Positions 1 through 9,551 of a DNA stretch of 64,000 bases are shown piece by piece. This DNA is from Nannocystis pusilla (lineage in GTDB: Bacteria > Myxococcota_A > Polyangia > Nannocystales > Nannocystaceae), in assembly GCF_020073745.1 (NCBI RefSeq), contig NZ_JAIRAU010000008.1, positions 124,001 through 188,000 on the forward strand, in the 5' to 3' direction. A program made the translations under genes and the position numbers. Under the pieces are notes generated by a model. It worked only from the letters and a program-made list of their open reading frames with translations. It was not told where the DNA came from and searched no databases. Every line of letters begins with the position of its first letter. The first letter of the stretch is position 1.

Positions 1-48
1 AAGTCCGTGGTCTTCCCGGCAGTGACGACCCTGGGGGTGAAGTCATGA
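1..48 (+). CDS. C-terminal end of an upstream gene (partial)
   Basis: The first 48 bases stay open in the frame that ends in TGA at 46-48 and would encode the last 15 residues of a protein (ending TTLGVKS). The stop overlaps the start of the next gene as ATGA, the same coupling seen four more times in this operon, which is the main reason to believe it is a real gene end. The product cannot be identified from so short a piece. Confidence 0.5.
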   Translation, partial: KSVVFPAVTTLGVKS

Positions 49-1916
49 TCATCGACGTCGCCACGGATCGCTATCAAAAGCTCTTCGGGCATCACCCCTT
101 TGCGACGACGTTGTTCACCAGCGCGGGCATCCCCTACGAGGCGATGGTCGCCGCGCTCTCCGACCCCAGCGCCGCCGAGGGCACGCTCAACAATCTGCTG
201 AAAGGCGAGCTCCAGAACCAGATCGGCACTCGCGACTTCAAGCTCGGGGCGCAGTACATGATCCACCGGATCGTCACGGCCGCGCAGGAGTCGATCGACA
301 TGGGCTCGCTCGGTACGAACGGCGTCCTGCGCACGCTCGACGGCGCGATCGAGCTCGTCATGACGCGGTTCTCCCTGCAGGACCTGATGGACGAGGAGAT
401 GGTCGCCAAGGCCCTGATCGACGCCGCGTTCGGCGCGGGGATGAAGGCGCTCGGAGCGCTCGGGCCCGTCGGCAAGGTCGTCGCGGCGATCGTCGGCTTT
501 GGCGTCGCCATCGGTCAGGCGTGGATCGCCCGCCAGGAGGCGGCCAAGCAGAGCGAGGAGCAGGCGCGCCGCGCGGTGTTCGCGATGATGCCCCCGCTGC
601 AGCAGCCCTCCAAGGACACCGACGACTATCTCGTGAATACCGTCTTGCTCCCGATCCTCGCAGGCGGCGAATGGACCAAGATCTTCAGCCCGCGCTTCGA
701 CAGTGACGAGTGGGTCGGGGTCAAGCGGAAGGGGGGCTACGCGTTCGCGCCGGGAAAGACCACCCAAGGCGAGGATGACGCGGGCGAGGCGGTCTCCGTC
801 TTCAAGCCCGGAGAGGGCCTCGGCCTGCTGCCCGGCATGGACATGATCACCTCCGTTGTCCAGGTGAGCCTCGATCCGTTCGGCCCGGAGATTGCGCGCT
901 TCAACGCGGACCGGAGCTACCACTGGCCGATCAAGCGGGAACACGTCGTCGACGTCGGGCAGTATTACATCAACCTGGGCCGTCTCGGCGCCACCGCTTG
1001 GGCGCTCGTGGCCCAGCAGGAGCACAGCCTCGATCTCTACAAGGTCCACGTCGCCGCCCTGCACGAGAAGTGGAAGCGCTACTGCGGCGGGGGGATCCAG
1101 TTCCTCCGAGACAACGGGAAGGCATGGCAGGAAGGCGGGTCGCGCTTCGACGATCTCCGGTACGTGTACGGCAGCGCCATCGGCTGCGCCGTGGGGACCT
1201 GGCAGTGCTTCCTTTCGGGTGGCACTACCTATTCGCCGAAATACGGGCGCAGCATTCCCGGCAATCCCCGCGGCGAGATGGGCCAGTTCGACGGGCTCTC
1301 CCGGGAGTACGGCTGCGTCCTCCACCCGAATCAGACCCGCGCCACGACCAAGGGGGAGCCGTGCCTTATCAGCCTCTACGACTCGCACCTTCGGAAGACC
1401 CTCGACGACCTGCGAAAGCGCCAGGTCCACTATTTGCGACATTCGCTCCTGTGCGCCTATGTGCGGTCGAGCTGGGACGCCTTCAAAGACGACAAAATGA
1501 TGACCTTGCTCAAGCAGATGCGTGCGACCCTGCTCGAGCATCCCGACCGGCGCCTCGTGGATCTCGCGGACGTGCCCATGGGCGAGATGTTCGAGGGCCG
1601 GGACTGGCGCGAGCAGCTCAAAGAAAAGGGCGTCCAGTCCCGGCCGCCGGGCCTTCTCGGGCTCAAGCTCTCTGTGGGCACCATCGAGCCGGGCAAGGAG
1701 CCGCCACCGAAGGTGGAGGAAGACCCGCGGCCGATGCCCTTCGCGCAAGGCAAGCCGAAGCGCTGCAGCCCTGGCGTGTGCGAGCCCTCGGCCACGCCGG
1801 TAGACGACGGGAAGTACATCCGCCTCGCGGCCTATCTCGGCGGTACGGCGCTGACCTCGGCCGCGGGGTACTGGCTCTACCGTCAAACCCAAGCTCGCAA
1901 GGATTCACGATACTGA
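45..1916 (+). CDS. Unknown element protein with C-terminal membrane anchor
   Basis: A 623-residue protein of no family I recognise. Residues about 124-162 form a long Gly/Ala/Val-rich hydrophobic stretch that could be a membrane or amphipathic segment, and a clear single transmembrane helix lies near the C-terminus (about 598-615), followed by a short basic tail. Scattered Cys residues (for example GCAVGTWQC and RCSPGVCEPS) could form metal sites or disulphides. The start is the ATG at 45, which overlaps the upstream stop. It opens a run of same-strand genes on the integrated element, several of which also end in one membrane helix, so a role in an element-coded membrane or particle structure is possible but is only inference. 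Confidence 0.7.
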   Translation: MIIDVATDRYQKLFGHHPFATTLFTSAGIPYEAMVAALSDPSAAEGTLNNLLKGELQNQIGTRDFKLGAQYMIHRIVTAAQESIDMGSLGTNGVLRTLDGAIELVMTRFSLQDLMDEEMVAKALIDAAFGAGMKALGALGPVGKVVAAIVGFGVAIGQAWIARQEAAKQSEEQARRAVFAMMPPLQQPSKDTDDYLVNTVLLPILAGGEWTKIFSPRFDSDEWVGVKRKGGYAFAPGKTTQGEDDAGEAVSVFKPGEGLGLLPGMDMITSVVQVSLDPFGPEIARFNADRSYHWPIKREHVVDVGQYYINLGRLGATAWALVAQQEHSLDLYKVHVAALHEKWKRYCGGGIQFLRDNGKAWQEGGSRFDDLRYVYGSAIGCAVGTWQCFLSGGTTYSPKYGRSIPGNPRGEMGQFDGLSREYGCVLHPNQTRATTKGEPCLISLYDSHLRKTLDDLRKRQVHYLRHSLLCAYVRSSWDAFKDDKMMTLLKQMRATLLEHPDRRLVDLADVPMGEMFEGRDWREQLKEKGVQSRPPGLLGLKLSVGTIEPGKEPPPKVEEDPRPMPFAQGKPKRCSPGVCEPSATPVDDGKYIRLAAYLGGTALTSAAGYWLYRQTQARKDSRY

Positions 1917-1926
1917 GGAGTGCATC

Positions 1927-3327
1927 ATGACGCGCAAGCTGATCATTGAGGACATCCGTGCGACCGGATGGAGGCTCCACCTCCGCGATGAAGAAACGGG
2001 CACGGTCGAGGACGTGGCGTTCGAGCCCAAGGACGCGTGGCGGCTACTCCGAGCGACCGGCGGCGACCGCGAAGCCACGCCGCGGGTCGAGAGCGCCGCG
2101 ATCACGCTGCACGTCGACAACATGGGCGGCGTCGGAGTCGTGCATGTCACGGCGAAGGGCCCAGGTGCGGCCGCGTGGAGCGAGCGAACCGGAGGAATCT
2201 TCGGAACGAGGTGGAAGCGTAACGCCGAGGGCGACCCGAATGTCGTCCTGGACGATTCGCGGGAGTTTATGGACGACCTACGCCGGGAGTTCCCCGACGT
2301 CACGATCGACGACAGCCTGTACCTGCCGGGCATCGCGCCCTTCAGCCCGAGCAGCGACGAGACCGCCGCGAACGTGCCCCCGCGGGTGAGCCCGCCGCTA
2401 CGCAAGAAACAGAAGAGCCGCCGGCGCAAGGGCGGTCGGCGACAGGCGCCCGAGCCGGAGGAGGACGAGGACGAGCTCCCGGACCTGCCTCCCGACGCCG
2501 AGATCACGCTCAAGCTCTACAACCTCGACCTCGAGGACGGGACGGTACTCGTGACCGTTCAAGGCGGCCAGGCCGCCACGTGGGCGGAGGCGCAAGGAAC
2601 CCTCCTCGGGTCCCGGTGGGAACACGGGGACGGCCTTCCCTACGCCCTCGTCATGGACGACGTCGATCTGCCCAAGCAGATCCAGCGAGAGCACCCGGAG
2701 GTGCGGCTCGACATCGTCGAGTACGTGCCCCGGACCCGGGAGGAGCTGATCCGCATGGAGGCGCGGAGCGCCCAGAAGGCGCCCTCCGCCGCCCCATCCC
2801 CGGAACCGGCTGCCGCGCAGAGTCCGCTGGAGGTCGGGCCTGGAGGGCTCGTATGGGCGCCGATCCAGGACCAAGGAATCGACGGCGCGGCCGCGCGCTG
2901 GCTCGACGGCCAGTTCAAGGTCCTCCACGCCGCGGGAAGGCAACACGCCCTGTTTTACGAATACGATCATGGAGGCTATGTGCATATCGCCTGCGGTGAA
3001 ATGAACGTGCTCAAGCAGCTCGCCGGAGCCACGCCAATGCTGGAGCAGCCGCGCGGGACCATCAATCACGAGCTCGCGCGGCTAGCGTGCCCGATGCCGG
3101 CGGAACAGCCCGCCGCCAGGACGGAACCGAAGCCGGAACCCGAGCCCAAGCCCGAACCCGCGCCGGCGAAGCCGGTGGCCAAAGTCTCGCTCTCCACGCT
3201 CCAGCGCGAGCTCGAAGAGGAGCGGCACACGGCGCACAAGCCCGAGGCCGACGAGGCCCCGATTCCCCCGCACATCGAAGCTCGACTGCGGCAGGTCGCG
3301 GAGCAAGTCCAACTCCCGATGAACTGA
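1927..3327 (+). CDS. Unknown element protein with an internal domain duplication
   Basis: A 466-residue protein with a GAGGAG ribosome binding site overlapping the previous stop (1915-1920). Residues about 58-134 and 191-268 are two diverged copies of one domain: both begin with an AIT/EITL strand, contain an A-W-x-x-x-x-G core, then LLGSRW or IFGTRW, a VVLDD or LVMDD motif, and end in DDSLYLP or DIVEYVP. A basic, Glu-rich linker (KKQKSRRRKGGRR) joins them. A third globular region (about 310-390) is followed by a Pro/Glu repeat and a helical tail. No known family is evident. It sits directly before the methylase-helicase gene and probably belongs to the same operon. Confidence 0.75.
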   Translation: MTRKLIIEDIRATGWRLHLRDEETGTVEDVAFEPKDAWRLLRATGGDREATPRVESAAITLHVDNMGGVGVVHVTAKGPGAAAWSERTGGIFGTRWKRNAEGDPNVVLDDSREFMDDLRREFPDVTIDDSLYLPGIAPFSPSSDETAANVPPRVSPPLRKKQKSRRRKGGRRQAPEPEEDEDELPDLPPDAEITLKLYNLDLEDGTVLVTVQGGQAATWAEAQGTLLGSRWEHGDGLPYALVMDDVDLPKQIQREHPEVRLDIVEYVPRTREELIRMEARSAQKAPSAAPSPEPAAAQSPLEVGPGGLVWAPIQDQGIDGAAARWLDGQFKVLHAAGRQHALFYEYDHGGYVHIACGEMNVLKQLAGATPMLEQPRGTINHELARLACPMPAEQPAARTEPKPEPEPKPEPAPAKPVAKVSLSTLQRELEEERHTAHKPEADEAPIPPHIEARLRQVAEQVQLPMN

Positions 3328-3335
3328 GCGAAGTC

Positions 3336-6300
3336 ATGGACACTGCTGCAAATCACCATTGCGATTGCGACGCTTGCACGATCGGGCAGCCGTGCCCTTG
3401 TGACTCCGGGACCGCGCAGACCCTCGCGGAGCAGGCAGCGAGAATGCGAGCCGCATCGCCCCCGGACCTGTGGCCCTACATCGACGCGTTCCTGCGCAAA
3501 CGCGCGGCTGCCCCATCAAGTGGGCGCAGAGCCGCCGACAAGCCGCAAGCTCGAGGCGAAACGCCGCGCGCGCCGGAGGTGCCGGTGGAGCTGCCTCCGG
3601 ATCTCACGTCGATCTCGGCGCGCACGAAGGCGAACGTGCAGGCGCTCGAGCTCGTCGCCCACAAGCGGGGGCGAGCCCTCTCCGAGGACGAGCGCCGCAT
3701 CCTGCTCCGCTATTCCGATTGGGGCGGGCTCTCGATCGACAAGATCCGCGACCAGCTCCCGAAGGGGCTCACCCCCGAAGATCTCAACCTGTCACACGGG
3801 TACTACACGCCGACGATCGTCGCCGAGGCGATCGGTGATCTGATCTGCCCTCTGCTCCCGGACCTCGCCGGTCGCGACGGCATCGTGCGGGCGCTCGAGC
3901 CGAGCGTCGGCACCGGGCGGCTCGTGCGGGCTCTCGGCACGGACCGCTGCGCGCACGCGTCTGGGCCGAAGGGCCCGATGCGCTGGACGACGATCGAGCT
4001 CTCCAAGCCCGCCTCGGCGATCTTCACGGCGCTTCATCCGGAGGCCGAGCACCATAATCTGTCCTTTGAGACATGGGTACAGCGGCACGCGGTCAAGATC
4101 CGCGGGACTCTCAATCTGGTCGTCAGCAATCCGCCCTATGGGACGCGTGGTGAACTCGTCGACGAGGATCCCGAGCGCGACTATCGCGAGCGCACCGCGT
4201 TCGCGTACTTCATGCGGAGGTCGCTGGATCTGCTCGTGCCAGGTGGTCTCGGCGTGTTCTTGGTCCCGGCGGGCTTCCTCACCGGGTCGGTCAACCGCGG
4301 CCTGCGGGAGCGACTCCTGCGCCGTCATCATCTCGCCGGGGCCTACCGCCTCCCGAGCCGGAGCACCGCGGGGCGCGAGCTGTTCCCCGGCGCTTCCGTC
4401 GTCGTGGACTTGCTCGTCTGGCGCAGCCGCGGCGGCGAGCTCGCCCGCGTCGACGCCGGCGACGCGTTCATCGTCGACGGTCGCTACTTCGAGGAGTTCC
4501 CGGGCCACGTACTCGGCCAAGCCGCGGGGGAGGACGCCGGCGACGACGAGACGGGCAAGGCCAAGTCCACCTGGCGCTACGCCGTAGTCGGGGACTTCGC
4601 GGGACTTCCGCCGTTTCGCGAGCGTCCGATCTGCGAGACTTGCACGGTTCGGCCGGTTGCGCGGCGGGCCGCGTCCGGGGGCAGCATCGTGCGCAAGCTC
4701 GAGGCGATCCCCGAGGACCTGTCCGAGCTGGAGCACCAGGCCGTCCTCCTCGGCCAGCGCGTCTCGCACTACCTGGCTCTTCGCGCGGCCGACGACGACA
4801 AGGCCGTGCCGCTGTGGGCCGAGCTCTACGCGGCGCTGGAGAGCTTTTCGGCCCTGGTCGGGAACCCGCACCGCGTTCCGGCACTGCGCGCCCTGGTCGC
4901 GCGGCGCATCGCTGCGGCGGAGCAACTTCTCAACGCCTTCGAGCCGGCCGGCGCGCTCATCGCCGCACTTCGGTCCGCGCCGGTCGTCCCTCCGAGGTTC
5001 ACCGGGCAACCGGACGACGTCGTCGCCCAGGCCGAGGCCCTGTTTCGCAAGCGGCGCCGGCTCACGCTCGACGAGCTCGCCCGGTTCCACGCCGACATCG
5101 GCGGCACGCTGGCCACCGATGCGCTCCTCGAGCAGCTCCTCGCCGCGGGATGGTGCCTCGACGGGGTCGGGTGGGACGAGCTCGTCCCGAGGGACGTCTA
5201 CGCTACGGGCATCGATCTGTGGGCCAAGCACGACCGCGCGCACGCACGCGCCGAGGCCGGCGATCCACAGGCGAAGGTGCAGCTCGCGCTCCTCGTCGAC
5301 GCCATCGCCCCCGCGGTCCTCGAGGACATCGACGACGTGAGCCCGAATTACGGCTATGTGCCGTTCGACCTGCTGAGTGATTTCGTCAGCACGTTCATCA
5401 ACGTCGGCACGGGCGAGGCGACGCTCGTGCGTGAAGCTGGGCACATCAAGGTCTCGCAGAGCAAGATCAATGACGCGACACGCATGTTCGTCGGGTGGCT
5501 GAATCATGACTGGTCGCTCTTCAAACCGGAGAGCGACCTGGACGAGCCAGACGACGTCTGGGCGCGTCGCCGCATGCGGATCGCCAAGTGGACGCGCGAT
5601 TTTCGCGAGTGGATCACGGACGACGCGGACAAGCGAGCCCGGCTGGTCGAAGCCTACAACCGCGCCAACCGCGGCCGCATCATCCCGACATATCCGAGCG
5701 AGCCGCTGGAATTGGCTCGCTGGGGCGCAGATGCGGTGACGCTCCGTCCGCACCAGATCGCCGGAGCTCGGCGGATCCTGGCCAATTTCGGCGGGATCCT
5801 GGCCTTCGACGTGGGCGTGGGCAAGACGCACACGGCGATCGCCGTCATCGCCGCTGCGCGCCAAGAGGGAAGCGTTCGCCGGCCGGTCGTGCTGGTGCCC
5901 GGATCGCTCGTGTGGAAGTGGTACGACGACTTCGCCGTCACGCTGCCGGACTATCGGGTCCTCGTCATCGGGTCGAAGCGCAAGCGCGTCACGAAGGGTG
6001 TCCGGGAGGGCGTGCTGACCTCCGTCCCCGACACACCCGAAGAGCAGGCGCAGAAGTGGATCACGCTCCAGGCCGGCGGCGCCGACGTCGTGATCCTGAG
6101 CTACGAAGCTCTCGCCCTCACGCGGATGAACGAGGCGGCGGTCCTCGAGCACACGCAAAGCATTGAGGCCATCCAACGCTCGATTACGATGGACAAGTAC
6201 GCCGGTCGCGCTCGGATTCGGCGACTCACGGAGCGGGACCGAAGCGTCCTGCGGGCGAGCACAGCGCAGTGGGTGCGGGAGATGCTGAGCCTCCCGCGCG

Positions 6301-9300
6301 GCAGGTCCTACGTGCCCGGGATCGCCTGGGACGAGATCGGGATCGATCTGCTCGTCGTGGACGAGGCCGCCTCGTTCAAGAACCTCTACATGCCGGCCGC
6401 CCGGGAGGGCGGGATCCCGTTGTTCATGGGCGCGAGTAGAGAGGGCGCCCAGCGGGCTTGGCAGCTCGATTTTCGTGCGGCGGCCGTTCGGAAGCGCAAC
6501 GGCGGAGGCGGGATCGTTCTGATTTCGGCAACCCCGGCGAAGAATAGTCCGCTGGAGCTGTACAATCTCATTCAGTACGTCGATCCGCGCGCGTTTATCA
6601 GCGCAGGGATCTACGACCCCGAGCAATTCATCGATCGGTTCCTGCGCATCGAGAAGATTCCGATCCAGAACTCGGCCTTCCGCCCGGTCGTAAAGCCTGC
6701 ATGCGTCGGCTTCAAGAACCTCGAAGATCTGCGCACGCTGATTCTCACATATACAGAATTTCGCACCGCGAAGGAGGTCGGGATCGATCTCCCCGAGACC
6801 CTCATCGAACGCATCCCCGTCACCATGAACGAAGCGCAGGAGGCGAAGTACAAGCGTTATCTCTCCGAGATGGAAGAGGCGCTCAAGCACGCGAACTTCG
6901 GCAGCACCAGCGCCCTCGGTCTGCTCTCGCGTCTCTCCCTGGTGGCGATTCACCCGGCGCTCGACGAGGGCTACGACTATCGGAGCGCGCTCGAGGGAGG
7001 CGTCACCGAGCTCGAGATCCCCAGCGAGGAAAAAGAGAAGTGGACCGAGAAAGGGTGGAGCGTCGTCAGCGAGGGCGAAGAAGAGGATGCGATCCTGGTC
7101 CGTCGAACGCTCGGCCGTCCTCTCTATGAGAGTCCGAAGATCACGCGCTGCGCCGAGATCATTGCTGCCAGCGCTCACTGCGGGCACATTATCTTTTGCG
7201 AACCCACCGCGTCACACCAGTGGATCCGCGAGATCCTCGTGCAACACGGGATTCCGCGGGACCGGATCGCCGTGATGAATGCCGAGGTCACGTCAGGTCA
7301 GGATCGGATTCGCATCGCCCGGGAGTTCAACGGCCTTTCCGCCGAGGTCGTGGCGGGGGGGAAGCCCGAGAAGGTAGCTCCGAAGTTTGATGTCGTGATA
7401 GCGAACTCCGTCGCCTCGGAAGGAATCGACCTCCAAGTCCGGACCTGCTCGATTCACCACATCGATCTGCCTTGGACGCCGGCGGACCTGGAACAGCGCA
7501 ACGGTCGCGCCATCAGGCAAGGCAATGTCCTCGGCACTGTGACGATCTATTACTACCTCGCTGAGCGGTCCTCCGACAGTTATCGGTTTGAGATCATCCA
7601 CGGCAAGGCGCAGTGGCTCGGGGAGATCCTCGCGTCCGCGGTGCGGGACACGAACAACCCTGCGGCCCAGCAGCGCCTCTCCAAGGACGAGATCCTGCTC
7701 ATGATCTCGCGCAACCCGGAGGCCACGCGCCTGGCGCTCGAGGAGAAGGCCCGTCGAGAGAGCGACGCCCAACGAACCGAGGCGGCTTTCGCCGCCGCTC
7801 GGCGGCTCCGGCAGGCGAACGCCCGTTTCCGCGAGGCGCGCGCCACCGGGGACCCCGAGCTGGCCGCGCGCCTGCGGCAGGAGGGCGAGAAGCGCCTGTC
7901 CACGCTGAGTCACGAGGAACCGAGCGTGTGGCCGTGGACGCAGTGGATGTACGCGGTTCGAGACACGGAGCTGCTCGTCCCCGAGGACGGCAGCGCGCCG
8001 GTTTACGAGGGCCTTCGCGTCATCATGCCGCCCAAAGGTCGCGTTCCCGGCGTGGCGTGGGAATTCGGCGCGATCGTGCAGACGAGCGAAGGGCCGCGCA
8101 TTGGCCGCCGCGACGCTGGGGGGGCCACGTGGACGTTGGTCGACGTCGACGAGCTCGAGCCTCCGATCCGCCCTGAGCACCTCCCGGGCGACGGTGCCTG
8201 GCCACCGGACGACGAGGCGCTGACCGCGAAGGCGCTCGACCTCCACCTCGCCCGTACGTTCCGCGGTGGGGCGACGTATGCGAGCCTGAGCTGGGAAGGG
8301 GCGAGCGAGGCTTGGATCGACCGCTGGTGGCCTCGTGTCGGCTCCGTGATCGCCGAGGGCCTGAGCAAGAACCGCACGCGCGACCTCTACCCGACGATCG
8401 TCGGCGACTCGTTGACGCTGCGGAGCGGGCCCGACCTCGCCGGCGCCGAACTTCTGCCGCCGACCCGCGCGGGATGGGTCCGCTTCCTCGAGCTGGCGAA
8501 GGCGAGCGGGCACTCGTTCCGCGCCCTTCGCATCACGGGTCAACAATGGTGGCGGCGCTCGATCCCCCAGGACTTGCTCTCGCGGCCGGCCCCGCCTTCG
8601 CCCGCGGCTCCACCTGTCGAGCGCTTGCCGGCCGCCCAGCCCGCCGCGGCGCGGCGGCCGAGCGCCGCACCCGCGCCCCGGCAGCCGGTCATCGAGCCCG
8701 TGTGGGAGAACGCGGACGAGGCTACGCGCCAGGTCTCGCAGGCCGAGGCCGAGCTCGCCGCGTGGAAGCGTCGTCTCGAGGCGCGGCTTCAGGCCGCACG
8801 CGTTTCCCACCACAGCCTAAGCCTCGACGCCGCCCGCCTGGCGAAGGAGCTGACGCCGCGCGGGTTGTCACCGCGCGGGATGAAGACCTGGCTTATCGAA
8901 CAGGGTTGGCGCCGTGCGGCCGAAGTCATCGACGACAGAGCGACTGGAAGCGTGGACGAGCTCATCCCGAAAGTGTGGGCCGTACTGGATGGGTCCTTGC
9001 CGCGCTCCAAGGTCGGCGGTAGCGGCCAGCATCGAATCGTCGGGAAGACGGCGATCGCCCACGTCACGGGGCTCCCCATCGTGCTCGTCCGCGACGAGCG
9101 CGGCATGCAGCCGCGGGCGGTGAAAGTGGAGATCGTCGGGAGCGAGGCATCTGGCGTCCGAATCCGTCCACAGGACGGTTACGAACTCCGGGTCGGCGAA
9201 GAGGTCTTTGACCTCGCGCGGCAGAACCCCATCACGATTGCGCAGCTCCATACCAAGATGCGGATGCTGGAGTCGGAATTGCGCAGGGCACCGATGTACC

Positions 9301-9551
9301 TGGATTCGCTGCGCGACGTACTCCTGTCGAGCGCTATCTTGATCACTCACTGGAGTTGTCGGGGCGACGCTCGCGACGCGGCGGAACAAGCGTTCGAGCA
9401 GGCCAAGGAATACTACTTCAAGGCTCGGCAGCATCTCGACGAGCGGAGGCCATTTGCCCTGCTGAGTCGTGCCTACGTCAGCGCTGAACGGCTCGCCGTG
9501 GTCACTGCGCAGCTCGCCGAAGAGTGCCGCGCACCGGAGACGCAGTCATGA
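3336..9551 (+). CDS. N12-class adenine DNA methylase / SF2 helicase, DarB-like giant protein
   Basis: A 2071-residue protein that joins a DNA methyltransferase to a DEAD/SNF2-like helicase, the architecture of N12-class adenine methylases on mobile elements and of phage P1 DarB antirestriction protein. The N-terminus has a Cys cluster (HCDCDACTIGQPCPCD). The methylase part shows a SAM site (ALEPSVGTGRLV) and NPPYG at about 265. The helicase part shows Walker A GVGKT (827-831), VDEAASFKN (about 1009), SATP (1064) and motif VI QRNGRAIRQG (about 1387). The last 230 residues resemble the next gene product. The ATG at 3336 is chosen because an upstream in-frame start would overlap the previous gene for about 240 bases with low-complexity sequence. 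Its target and any antirestriction role are inferred from architecture. Confidence 0.9.
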   Translation: MDTAANHHCDCDACTIGQPCPCDSGTAQTLAEQAARMRAASPPDLWPYIDAFLRKRAAAPSSGRRAADKPQARGETPRAPEVPVELPPDLTSISARTKANVQALELVAHKRGRALSEDERRILLRYSDWGGLSIDKIRDQLPKGLTPEDLNLSHGYYTPTIVAEAIGDLICPLLPDLAGRDGIVRALEPSVGTGRLVRALGTDRCAHASGPKGPMRWTTIELSKPASAIFTALHPEAEHHNLSFETWVQRHAVKIRGTLNLVVSNPPYGTRGELVDEDPERDYRERTAFAYFMRRSLDLLVPGGLGVFLVPAGFLTGSVNRGLRERLLRRHHLAGAYRLPSRSTAGRELFPGASVVVDLLVWRSRGGELARVDAGDAFIVDGRYFEEFPGHVLGQAAGEDAGDDETGKAKSTWRYAVVGDFAGLPPFRERPICETCTVRPVARRAASGGSIVRKLEAIPEDLSELEHQAVLLGQRVSHYLALRAADDDKAVPLWAELYAALESFSALVGNPHRVPALRALVARRIAAAEQLLNAFEPAGALIAALRSAPVVPPRFTGQPDDVVAQAEALFRKRRRLTLDELARFHADIGGTLATDALLEQLLAAGWCLDGVGWDELVPRDVYATGIDLWAKHDRAHARAEAGDPQAKVQLALLVDAIAPAVLEDIDDVSPNYGYVPFDLLSDFVSTFINVGTGEATLVREAGHIKVSQSKINDATRMFVGWLNHDWSLFKPESDLDEPDDVWARRRMRIAKWTRDFREWITDDADKRARLVEAYNRANRGRIIPTYPSEPLELARWGADAVTLRPHQIAGARRILANFGGILAFDVGVGKTHTAIAVIAAARQEGSVRRPVVLVPGSLVWKWYDDFAVTLPDYRVLVIGSKRKRVTKGVREGVLTSVPDTPEEQAQKWITLQAGGADVVILSYEALALTRMNEAAVLEHTQSIEAIQRSITMDKYAGRARIRRLTERDRSVLRASTAQWVREMLSLPRGRSYVPGIAWDEIGIDLLVVDEAASFKNLYMPAAREGGIPLFMGASREGAQRAWQLDFRAAAVRKRNGGGGIVLISATPAKNSPLELYNLIQYVDPRAFISAGIYDPEQFIDRFLRIEKIPIQNSAFRPVVKPACVGFKNLEDLRTLILTYTEFRTAKEVGIDLPETLIERIPVTMNEAQEAKYKRYLSEMEEALKHANFGSTSALGLLSRLSLVAIHPALDEGYDYRSALEGGVTELEIPSEEKEKWTEKGWSVVSEGEEEDAILVRRTLGRPLYESPKITRCAEIIAASAHCGHIIFCEPTASHQWIREILVQHGIPRDRIAVMNAEVTSGQDRIRIAREFNGLSAEVVAGGKPEKVAPKFDVVIANSVASEGIDLQVRTCSIHHIDLPWTPADLEQRNGRAIRQGNVLGTVTIYYYLAERSSDSYRFEIIHGKAQWLGEILASAVRDTNNPAAQQRLSKDEILLMISRNPEATRLALEEKARRESDAQRTEAAFAAARRLRQANARFREARATGDPELAARLRQEGEKRLSTLSHEEPSVWPWTQWMYAVRDTELLVPEDGSAPVYEGLRVIMPPKGRVPGVAWEFGAIVQTSEGPRIGRRDAGGATWTLVDVDELEPPIRPEHLPGDGAWPPDDEALTAKALDLHLARTFRGGATYASLSWEGASEAWIDRWWPRVGSVIAEGLSKNRTRDLYPTIVGDSLTLRSGPDLAGAELLPPTRAGWVRFLELAKASGHSFRALRITGQQWWRRSIPQDLLSRPAPPSPAAPPVERLPAAQPAAARRPSAAPAPRQPVIEPVWENADEATRQVSQAEAELAAWKRRLEARLQAARVSHHSLSLDAARLAKELTPRGLSPRGMKTWLIEQGWRRAAEVIDDRATGSVDELIPKVWAVLDGSLPRSKVGGSGQHRIVGKTAIAHVTGLPIVLVRDERGMQPRAVKVEIVGSEASGVRIRPQDGYELRVGEEVFDLARQNPITIAQLHTKMRMLESELRRAPMYLDSLRDVLLSSAILITHWSCRGDARDAAEQAFEQAKEYYFKARQHLDERRPFALLSRAYVSAERLAVVTAQLAEECRAPETQS

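Noticed and set aside
3792-7187. Very long open frame on the minus strand opposite the methylase-helicase gene
   Set aside because: It is antisense to a gene with clear family motifs and has Arg/Asp/Gly-rich, non-homologous sequence, typical of shadow frames in GC-rich DNA. The same holds for minus frames at 13,719-16,685, 25,589-27,652 and 58,352-61,636.
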